From positions 7,998,001 through 8,062,000 of the forward strand of contig OW051497.1 of assembly GCA_932521035.1 (NCBI GenBank): DNA of 64,000 nt. Reading direction: 5' to 3'. The notes beneath the pieces are model-generated. The model had not been told where the DNA came from and did no database searches. It saw only the letters and a list, made by a program, of their open reading frames with translations. Positions 49,501-57,692 of this stretch are shown here, piece after piece. Within the stretch, counting starts at the first letter, position 1, and each line of letters starts with the position of its first letter. Made by a program: the position numbers and the translations under genes. This stretch comes from Oscheius dolichura (lineage: Eukaryota > Nematoda > Chromadorea > Rhabditida > Rhabditidae).

Positions 49501-50831
49501 TCGCGTTACGGGGCAGTGACGCCGGGAAAGTTGACTAAAATCGATCATCGAAACGGGAGCCGTGAAAGCAGCTACTAAAAATCCGCAAAAGTTTGGAACT
49601 GACGATCCACAAAAGTTTATTTCATTTCGGCAGCCCCTCCCCCGACCACAAAAGTAGAGAAATGCTTTGCCAGTCAAGGAAACGAAATCTCGCCCTTTTA
49701 GGAGATTCGACTGGGGAAGGAACAATTTGCCGAGTGATGCCCCACAAAAGCTTCACAAGAGTGTTGCGGGCAATTCAATGAAAAACATATTCTTATTGTC
49801 CGTTTCCAACGGATATGTCACGAGTTCAAATTTTGCGGTGCATCTCCGTTGCGAGACCAAGTCGGAAGAAGGCCGGTCTCACAGCGGAGGCGCGACAGAC
49901 CTATAAATCCTAATATACCAAACACAATACGGCGTCCGAATTTGGTCCCGTTTCCCTATATATCGGCACCCACCTCCAGCAAAATCGATTATTTCTGGTA
50001 CATCGGGGGCCCCCGCCAAGGCAATTTAGAGTGCCCCAAGCATGAAATATTGAAAACACTGAAAACTCCAAAATTTCCAAGCTTGCAAATCATTTTTACA
50101 AGTATATAGTACGCTAACTAACAATTACCAAGCATTAGAAAAAAAGCAAAAAAAGTTTTGCCCGCGGCGGGAATCGAACCCGCGACCTCTCCACTTGCGC
50201 GCACCACTCCACCACTAGGCCATTTGACAAGGCGCGCACTTAAAACCGCCATAACTATAATAAGCGAAAAAGCACGGCGACCCCCACATTTTTTGACGGA
50301 TTCGTAATCAGCGTCAAAAACTGAGTCGAATGAGCCTATTTCCAGCCCGAGTGGATAGTGTATCTTACCAATTTTCGTCGATTTTAGTCAACTTTCCCGG
50401 CGTCACTGCCCCGTAACGCGAAGTTGTCAGTAAAATTTGAACGTAGCCCCTAGCATAGTATTTTACGCTCTTTCGAACGGCATAGGTCTCGAGCCAAACG
50501 GCCACCTTAAAGTTAAAACATCCTTGTTAGCTTTAAAAAAAAGAATGGCGTACCTTACTCAATATTGCAATTTCCCTTTCAGAATAGCTGTCCCACCATC
50601 TTGTGAATTCTTTGATAGCAAACGGTCTGAATGGAGAGATTTCGGTATTATGGTGCTCTAACCGCTTTTTAGCATCATATCCCTTCCAAATTATACCCTG
50701 CCCACCTTGAGCCAAGAGCGTTAAATGTTGAAAATCATTCAGCAGGTAAGACTTCAGGTCTAAAAGTGGAGTGAAAAAAAACAGATTAAGGAAACACTAC
50801 CATCAGAAGTTTTCGAATGTGAACTTCCCAT
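46574..50831 (-). CDS. TAK1-like protein kinase fused to a Kelch propeller, N-myristoylation signal
   Basis: The start at 50831 gives MGSSHSKTSD, a Gly2/Ser6 N-myristoylation motif close to that of Src. The kinase domain follows over about nine exons: Gly loop LAQGGQGIIWKG, FAIKEF with the catalytic Lys, SEREIAIL with the alpha-C Glu, HPHIIKLCGII, hinge VMEYTKLGDL, HRDVKPHNILL, LADFGVARQL, a RALEVL (APE-like) motif, DVFSFGITIWEIIHRRPP and CWESGESARPSLKEI. All catalytic residues are present. The C-lobe and the stretch after it (NDYNIVSDGSIYSSLSDIG) resemble MAP3K7/TAK1. Kelch repeats begin at about 48276: MLVWNRAASDW, LFGELYLIARQSS, GYIWVFGGYGTGRKFLNSVE, LSVYVCGGWGEDKR, NKLILTGGHNGKKYN and AMFTIGGGQAYSNP. 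The protein ends at 46574 with AATAAA 52 nt on. Splice phases close through the kinase/Kelch junction (GDDFCRT|ILLMNVG). A 1.13 kb TIR element sits in the intron after the alpha-C helix. Confidence 0.88.
47364..47821. mobile_element. Inverted-repeat (MITE-like) element in Kelch intron
   Basis: The left arm starts GCTCCCAAA.CTA and continues ACCAAGAAATT.TAC.CC and AAAATTCATTAGGAATGAGCC. The right arm is its complement, ending at 47821. Arms are about 56 bp with further weaker pairing inside. The 458 bp element lies within an intron of the kinase-Kelch gene. I see no clear target duplication and no transposase frame. Confidence 0.55.
49394..50526. mobile_element. 1.13 kb TIR element with internal tRNA-like Pol III promoter
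   Basis: The near-identical terminal inverted repeats are about 150 bp (49394-49545 and 50378-50526), beginning CAAGG and containing ATGTTTTAACTTTAAGGTGG. Both ends are flanked by TTA (49391-49393 and 50527-50529), a 3-bp duplication as made by PIF/Harbinger elements. It sits in a kinase-gene intron. There is no transposase, so it is non-autonomous. The interior carries a tRNA-like segment with A and B boxes and a T7 terminator on the minus strand. Arm similarity (about 92-95% by eye) suggests a fairly recent insertion. Confidence 0.65.
50159..50229 (-). ncRNA. tRNA-like Pol III unit inside the TIR element
   Basis: On the minus strand: box A TGGCCTAGTGG (50222-50212), box B GGTTCGATTCC (50180-50170) with an intact T-arm (GCGGG...CCCGC), and a T7 run (50154-50148) just downstream. 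The spacing between boxes is normal for a tRNA. The acceptor and anticodon stems do not pair, so this is more likely a tRNA-derived (SINE-like) head than a functional tRNA. Confidence 0.55.
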
Positions 50832-50898
50832 ATGAAAGAACCTCTATCGGGAAGTGATCCCAATGGAAGGGAGTTTGAAAACGAAAGAACTCTATAGT

Positions 50899-51050
50899 CT
50901 GTCAAGAAAAAACCGACATTCAAAGGTCTATAATCCTAGCGGAGGAGGGCGGTGACAGCGAATTTTCGGCTGCCACGAACAAAAAGTTGGTTGTGTGTTC
51001 GACCCGCAACTAATTTTGAGACCTTTGACTGTCGTCTTTTTTCTTGACAG
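50899..51050. mobile_element. 152-bp foldback element upstream of the kinase start
   Basis: CTGTCAAGAAAAAA...TCAAAGGTCT at 50899-50928 recurs inverted at 51020-51050, about 30 bp arms with a few mismatches. It lies 68 bp upstream of the kinase ATG, so it is in its promoter or 5'UTR. No clear target duplication. Confidence 0.5.
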
Positions 51051-52411
51051 GCTAGTTAGTGGGATGGATTGTATTTTTTGTACTGTATGAAGAGGGTGCG
51101 AAACTGGCGAAGAGACTCGGACATTTGAATTGCATTTACTGGATAGATAGAAGCGCGGCAACCTTTTTCATTGTGTTTAAAATGAAAAATTATGGTATAT
51201 TTGCTGCTTCATCCGAGCTTGAAATGCCGTCAATGCGCCGAAAGTGCACTCTAATACCGCTAAGCCTTACGATACTACCGATAAAAACGTTGGACATAAA
51301 TTAAAACTGATAAGAAAGGCGCGTAGTAATAAAACAGACTGACCGTGTTCTCTCTTTCTCTCTCATAAAGTCTCATAAGGGAAGTCTCATAAAGTCGGGG
51401 AATTGCCAAATATAACTGTAGAACGATTGCGGTTTACCCGATGCCCCTCTGGTTGGCCTGCCCCATACAAAAGGAACTTCTCTGTTCACTGTACCATATA
51501 TGGGTCCAAAGCCGACCTGACCTGGCCACTGTACAATAAAAAATGGCTGTGACAATATTGAAGAACAACAGATTTATTGTTGCACCGCGGATAATAAGGT
51601 AGAATTTGAACAAACGGCAAAGAACAAAACCACGTGCACGTTTCGCTATCCAGTGGTTGATTATTCACATTTTTCTTGACGAAAATCTGAAAAACGTTAG
51701 CTGCGTTTTAGCTCTCAAACTGACTAACGTGATTGATTGCAGCTTTTGCAAGGTTCAACTAGGGCTGCCAGGCGTTATTTTGTACGTAATGTTTTTTTCG
51801 TCACGTTACCTCCCCGAAAAATACATTTCTTTGTGAAATGCATTTATCTTTTGTGTTCATATTTTTACCCATGACGTTAGCTACATTTACCGGTAAAAAA
51901 AATAAGAAAAGCACCAAAAACCGATCTGTAAAACGTAATAACGTTTTGCATGAAATCTACGTACAAAATAACCGATTTTTTTTCTAGTACGCAAGACGTC
52001 ATCTCGCTTTATAATTCAGTTGTTGGTGCGAGATGACATCTTGCGTACTATATCAGTTTCCCCAAGATATCATCTTTAGGATCGTTCAGTTCAGTTCAGC
52101 TAGTTTTTCAAAAAAGACTTGTACATCTGCCGTATATGTAAAGACGTAAGATTCAGAAGAAAACGATTATTTCTATAAACGAACTTACAATTAGCATGCG
52201 CCCCATAAAATACAGCTAAAATTAGAAAAGACAGCTGTCGCAGCGGTAGCATTGAATGTATGTTAGCGGGCACGAGAGAGTCCTTTGGCACTTAAAGGGA
52301 CTAAGGCGATGCATGGGAAGGAATGCCACTCGCAAAGGAGGGCACAAACAAAAGGTTTCGGGTCAATAATAATTTCATGATTTATTTATTAACCCGTAGG
52401 AAACAAAAGAG
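51051..52411. other. Intergenic DNA between kinase-Kelch and CD36 genes
   Basis: No supported exon. Holds three copies of TCTCATAA(A/G)G near 51362-51395, a 23-bp hairpin at 51985-52051, and TTTATT motifs at 52381-52390 (AATAAA for the CD36 gene). Confidence 0.4.
51985..52051. repeat. 23-bp inverted repeat, near-perfect hairpin
   Basis: TAGTACGCAAGACGTCATCTCGC (51985-52007) and its complement (52029-52051) are separated by 21 nt. There is one C-A mismatch on the + strand, which becomes a G-U pair in a minus-strand transcript. Flanks are not symmetric, so this is not the end of a larger foldback. Confidence 0.75.
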
Positions 52412-55400
52412 TCAATCATAGTTCCAGGCTTCCTTCTCCTGCCCGATGTACTCGTTATAAAGCTCCTTTTTATCTCTGGTCAACTTTCTCTCCCTCACTA
52501 TACAAAACAAGAACAGCCCTCCTCCAATAATTGCTAACGCTGTGAGACCTAAAATAGTCAATTTCATTCAGACCATTCAGTTAGCCGGCTTACCTATTCC
52601 GAAACCTAACACAATTTTTGGCAGAACGGCTGTGACCAGGTGGAGGTAGTTTTTAGCATAGTCTTTCATATCAATATGAAGATTGATCCAAAAAGTTGGG
52701 ATAAAATTATTTTGTGTATTCTGTAGCATTGTGTAGCCGCTGTCAATGTAAAAGGGAACAACGAGTTGGAGACGGAAGATGGCATTTACTGTAGATCCGG
52801 TCGTCTACATGGCGGTATTTATTCACTTGTAGGAGATGCTCCTCACCGGGTTGATGTCGAATGATCCTGGGTGATATTTACTAATATCGGGGTTCAATCC
52901 ATAGACAGAATTCTGAACTGCCGGTGGGGACCAAACAAAATGCGGCGGGGTCAGGAAGGCAGCAAACGGGACATCTACCATTTGCCCTGGAATAGTCGTT
53001 TTTATTGAGGGTATACTATTTGCTAACCTGGTAAACATCGTAATGGAATTATTCCCGGCGGTAGAAAAATGATGGTAGCATTTGCAGTGTGAACATGAGA
53101 TCCGTCACAACAAGAATCGCAAAAGTTGGTCACTTGACTACAGTCCACCGTGTAGCAATTAGTTCCATTTGGCAGATAGAGATGCCTGTCGCCACAAGGC
53201 CACGAAGGGAAGTAGTCCACCTGCTCCTTGTTCTCATACCGATAGCCTTTGTTTTTTTCAATCGTTGTATCATAGGTGTCGTCGTCCATCTTGAAGACAT
53301 ATGCAGGAATCCCTCCAACACTTGTCTCCGAGTCAAAATGGAGATAAAATGATCTAAGGAAGGATATTTCCACCACGGATTTCTCTTACCGGCAAATAAA
53401 GCTCTGAAATTGTTTCAAAGTATCTGTTTTCTTTAGCTGTGGCTTTTGGAAGGAACCATCACCGCTATTGGAAATATCCTGTGAGAAGTTGTCTTTCCAC
53501 CAAGGCAGATGCGACTGGTTGCACCATTTTTGAATAAGACCAATGTTTTCGATCTTGCCCTTACCAGTCAGAGAGATGTAGTCTCCGTCATTTGAATTGT
53601 TATACTGAAATGTTCATAGTGACAGTGCCAAAAAGAATCCCTCCTCTGAATTAAAAGGGGGAAGGTAGAACCATTGTAATCAAGTTTTACTTATTCTCTG
53701 TGGTATTTAGGTCTATGGCTAATGATATTTATCCTCCACACCACACGCATTAGTCGGTCTGGCTTTTTTTACTCTAGCAAAAGCGAAAAAGATGTATAAA
53801 CGGGCAAATTTGATGTAAAGCGAACGCCGTGGCGTCCCATTCGAGCATCGCTTTCTCCAACTTCAGCCTTATCTCATTCACTGTGGGTTGATCACCAGCT
53901 ACCGTTGTGCCATGTCAAGACAACTACAAGGAACCTTCGAATTTTGGCTCCTTGCCGTAGCCAACTTGCTTCTCATTCCCCTTTTCGGGGTTCGTGGATT
54001 TAGTGAACATGAAATAATCAACTATAGAATGATAAGTTGGTTTTCTTCTTTGTCGAAAACAATATTCATCTAGATGTTCTTCTTCATTTTCCTCGTGGTA
54101 TCTAACATTTGCCTCGTGCTTGGACTGATCACCGGGTGTTCCTGCCTCTTTCGTCCAATGATGTGCTTCTACGCGTTCGTAACCTTGTTTCAATGGACTA
54201 AGGCGGCCTATACTCTCTTCTTTCATCTGCTGCCGAATATCTTTTATACGCTTCTCTCAACACTGAAGGATTCGCAAGATACTGAAAACGATTGGGAATA
54301 TCAGACAAGTCTAGGAATACAGGAGTCTCTCATGAGGATCATATTTGGTCTGGTGTTCTCCGTGGTCTCGCTAATTGTCTCCGCTATTTTCTATGAGGAT
54401 CAGAAGAACTTCAAAGAAAAGAAAGAGTCAGTTGACGTTGAGAAAGCCGATATCATTCATGTTTGTTAACCGTTTGTATCTATTGTCAATAAAACTGTCA
54501 CTTCTTTTAACAGTCTTTGTGATCTACTCACTCCTTGACCACTTAAAAAACACTTACATTTGGGAAGTACCCCATAGCTGGAACATGAGGTAGTGGAAGA
54601 TTGGGAGCGGTGATGTTGATCAAAGTCTGTACCAGTTTACTATTATAGAGATCAATGAGGGGATCAGGATAGCCTTCAAATGTGACTCCAGCCATGGGTA
54701 CTGTTCTGAAATTGCCAGCTACAATAGTACACGACATATAGAACTACCTAATGGGATATTCTCCTAATAAAAGCAGCAAAATATCCGAGAGAGTTGAAAA
54801 TATTGGGGGCAGTCCTTGGGTTCTTCCGACGGAGACCAGAACCTGAATTCGCAATTTATCGTTGTGTAGAGATCGGACAACAGACAATCTATTCCCTCAG
54901 AAGCATAACTATCATTTTCATAACACAGTTTGTTCCCCCATTGAAACCTTTATCAAAGAAGAAAGTTTAATATCTTTGATTCCAGAAATCGTTCTTTGCT
55001 GATCTTTAAAGGAACAGATAAAACCGAGTCTTGTCTGCTCTTATCACAGAGACCATGCTGGATCTTGATTTACTGCTCTTTACGATTCCCTTTCAAACAG
55101 TTACCACCACGCCTTACTAAACAATTAATGAGTTGATCGTTAATACAAAATAAAGAACAGAGAAGCAGACACCACGTACCATGTAAGCCGGATTAGAGAG
55201 AGTTAGCACATCATCATAACTGCAGCGCGGACAAGAGGCAGCCGAATCATAAACCTTGATCTATTCATACTTGAGAGTAGAGTTTACTGACCCATGTTTT
55301 ATTATTATAAAAGTAGACTTGTGTGTCGTCGTCGAAGAAGGTGATGTGTTCTTTGAATTCGGTTTCTCTACAAATATATTTTATCAGCTTATCGAAGCTT

Positions 55401-55819
55401 TTCATCGCTCAACGGAAGTCAACTTGTTACGTGGTAACACTGCGCTCATTTCTTTCTATTTGAAACTGGAAGACATTAGCAAAAGAACTCACGCATAAGA
55501 ATACGGTCCAATTTCTACGACATTAGCTATATCACCATAGTTGACGACTTCGTCTGGATTGGTTATGTTGAAAAAATAAAAATCATAGTGTTCAATAGCT
55601 GGTAAATTAGCCCAATATGATGTCGCACGGGGAAAATTCCCATCCTTTTTATGCCTGAATCGTTTGGATTAGAATATCGAGATGAACTGACTGCAAATAA
55701 ACTTGTGAGTTTATAATAGCGGGGAAAACGGCCAGAGGGAAGGGAAGTAAAAGAAAGATACCAATGAGAAACAGGGCGACCAAGACCAGAGAAACAGTTA
55801 CCACTACGCAGAGGCGCAT
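52412..55819 (-). CDS. CD36/scavenger receptor class B family protein
   Basis: Two-TM hairpin receptor for lipids and lipoproteins at the plasma or lysosomal membrane. The N-terminal TM is MRLCVVVTVSLVLVALFLIGIFLLL, then PAIINSQVYLQ. Next comes ANLPAIEHYDFYFFNITNPDEV...VVEIGPYSYA, the core family motif, then EFKEHITFFDDDTQVYFY. Further exons carry CPRCSYDDVLTLSNPAYM, MAGVTFEGYPDPLIDL, GGIPAYVFKMDDDTYD, a cysteine cluster (CGD...CYTVDC...CDSCC) and IIFLPPGIIPL. Then come FAAFLTPPHFVWSPP, LNPDISKYHPGSFDINP, the AIFRLQLVVPF strand, C-terminal TM LTALAIIGGGLFLFCIV and a short charged tail ending at 52412. The ATG at 55819 was chosen because it directly precedes the first TM. Exons between 54.75 and 55.2 kb may be incomplete. 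One intron contains a nested gene on the other strand. Confidence 0.9.
53912..54469 (+). CDS. Four-TM protein nested in a CD36 intron
   Basis: Exon 1 (53912-53989) starts MSRQLQGTFEFWLLAVANLL. An 84-nt intron leads to exon 2 (54074-54469), in phase 0. TM segments: FWLLAVANLLLIPLF, MFFFIFLVVSNICLVLGLITG, MMCFYAFVTLFQWTKAAYTLFF and IIFGLVFSVVSLIVSAIFY. A tail rich in Lys and Glu ends DIIHVC. Total about 158 residues. It lies entirely between two CD36-gene exons on the opposite strand. Topology and size parallel the four-TM gene at 42415, but sequence similarity is not obvious by eye. No family motif recognised. Confidence 0.65.
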
Positions 55820-57206
55820 TCCAGCAGCACTGCTTATCACTCAATTACCAAGAGCAGCACAAAAATCAAGTAATAAAATAAACTATCCTTTAATCACAGG
55901 GAAGGAGAACGCCCCGACCTTCATTTGTTTGTTTAAAAATTATCAGGAAAGCAGCCTGCATGGCATTTTCCGGGAACAGCGGAGCATTAATCTATGCCAA
56001 GATTTGATCAGCTCAAGGAGGAAATGTCGATACAAGAACATTTTGAAAGAACAAATTGTAATGTTTATTGACACGTGGTATGGCTAGACTTCCTATATCT
56101 TGCTGGTTTCGTTTCTCGCCTTCAAAAAGCCCGACAGATCCTTCCACCATTCAGCCTTTCCCGTTCTGCTTCTGAATTCTTCCTCCAAGTGATCGTACGC
56201 CTTTCCATCGCTGTGCTCCAAAGCCGAATTCAAGATGAAATCAGGCGGAGCAATGGCGTCCACTAGACACACTACTTCAAACAAAGATAAGTTCTCAAAT
56301 ATCAAAAGCAAACAACTGTGATACAATTAGAATTTATATACATAGATAAATTGGACAATGGAAAAACAACACAACCGCTCGACGTGGTGAACTAAACAAG
56401 AACTGACGTATAAGCCAAGCGCGTCGCGTAACGCTCAATGAAGCGCGAGTACTAAAAGCGAGCGCATTCAAAACGCTTGACACAAAAACAACCGTTGGAT
56501 CTAATACCCAACAATCTGCAAATTTAGGCTAAATCCTTTGTTTAATCAAATACCCCACAAAACGAGGCTAAATCCTTTGTATAATCAAATACCCCACAAA
56601 ACGAGGCTAAATCCTTTGTATAATCAAATACCCCACAAAACGAGGCTAAATCCTTTGTATAATCAAATACCCCACAAAACGAGGCTAAATCCTTTGTATA
56701 ATCAAATACCCCACAAAACGAGGCTAAATCCTTTGTATAATCAAATACCCCACAAAACGAGGCTAAATCCTTTGTATAATCAAATACCCCACAAAACGAT
56801 GTGTTTTAAAGACTAAATCTCTCTAAATCAATTGGATAGGGCATATCCATCCGAAGAGGGACTATGGGAGAAGGCAGGTACGTAAGCCACACGACGGGCT
56901 GTAGCCTCGGTTGAAAAGACGTGAACTCGCTGAGAATAGTTTACCTGTTAGGGAACGTTACATTCTCTGACTTTATTACGAGAAGCATAGTTCAACTTGC
57001 ACGAGCCGTCTAGGATGTGCGCTTTCCTTGGAACAGCTCAATGCAAGATAGCCAATAGCAGAGGGATGTGGCAGACGACGTTGGGAGCAACCGGGCTTCT
57101 CCGTTTGCCCCTAGCTAGAAGACCAAAAACAAGTTGAAATTTTGTAAAGTTAATTCGTGTCAAGTCGACTTAGGACGGATTCCGGCCAGACCATTCATTT
57201 TTCCCC
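55820..57206. other. Intergenic DNA with minisatellite
   Basis: Apart from the tandem repeat at 56526-56798 I see no supported gene. Segment 56850-57120 is GC-balanced, stop-rich in all frames and unlike the surrounding AT-rich flank. It could hold a structured non-coding RNA, but I recognise no family motif. Confidence 0.4.
56526..56798 (+). repeat. Seven-copy 39-bp tandem repeat
   Basis: Exactly 7 x 39 bp of AGGCTAAATCCTTTGTATAA + TCAAATACCCCACAAAACG. The only difference seen is one base in the first copy (TTTAA for TATAA). The near-perfect identity points to recent expansion or homogenisation. Because 39 is divisible by 3 all copies stay in one frame (13-residue unit containing NQIPHKTRLNPLY), but no promoter, signal peptide or splice context marks it as coding. 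Confidence 0.95.
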
Positions 57207-57457
57207 ATGACCGAGCTCCAGAAGGTCGGTGTTTTTCTCTTATTAGAGTCTCTTAATACTGATTTCAGATGACCTTTATCGTCCCCCCGCCGCCCGTTCC
57301 CCCGGGCCGTTTGCCGTTCCTCCGTCGGAGCCGTCGTCCTATCCGCCTGGTGGTCGAGCTGCCGGCTGCTTCGCGTCTTCGCCTTGGCCCTGGGGCCACT
57401 GTAGCCGACCTCCAGAGAGCCGTCGCCGCCCGTATGCCCTCTTCCAAGAAGAACTAA
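57207..57457 (+). CDS. Small GC-rich gene, unknown (possible beta-grasp fragment)
   Basis: Exon 1 MTELQK (57207-57224), an intron with donor gtcggt and acceptor tgatttcag (44 nt), then an exon starting at 57269 and ending at 57457; AATAAA follows within 10 nt. About 68 residues: Pro-rich start (PPPPVPPGRLPF), basic linker (RRSRRP), then IRLVVELPAASRLRLGPGATVADLQRAVAARM and SSKKN. The strand-turn-strand-helix order with GATVADLQ resembles the first half of a ubiquitin-like/beta-grasp domain, but the second half is missing. Third codon positions are mostly G or C, unlike its neighbours. No family recognised. Confidence 0.5.
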
Positions 57458-57692
57458 TGCGGAATAAACAATGCTTTTTTCCTTGTTTTATTTTTCAAGT
57501 TTTTTTTACTTAGTTTGTATACTTGAGGAAAATGTAGGCTTGATTTATCTTACAAGGAGTATTTTCATTTGAGAGCTACTGAGAAACATTCAGTTTTTGT
57601 TCAAACACAACGAGCGGCTCCGGTTCTCTCTCAATCTTAAAAGGAGGGATATAATAAAAACGTGAATTTTAGTAGGAAGGTCATAGTAGAGG

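Noticed and set aside
50159-50229. Functional tRNA gene
   Set aside because: A/B boxes and T-arm are good, but the acceptor and anticodon stems do not pair and it lies inside a transposable element; kept as tRNA-like only.
56526-56798. CRISPR array
   Set aside because: The 39-bp units are contiguous with no unique spacers, and the DNA is eukaryotic.
56538-56816. Repeat protein made of 13-residue units
   Set aside because: Open frame follows automatically from a 39-bp period; no signal peptide, introns or 3' signal.
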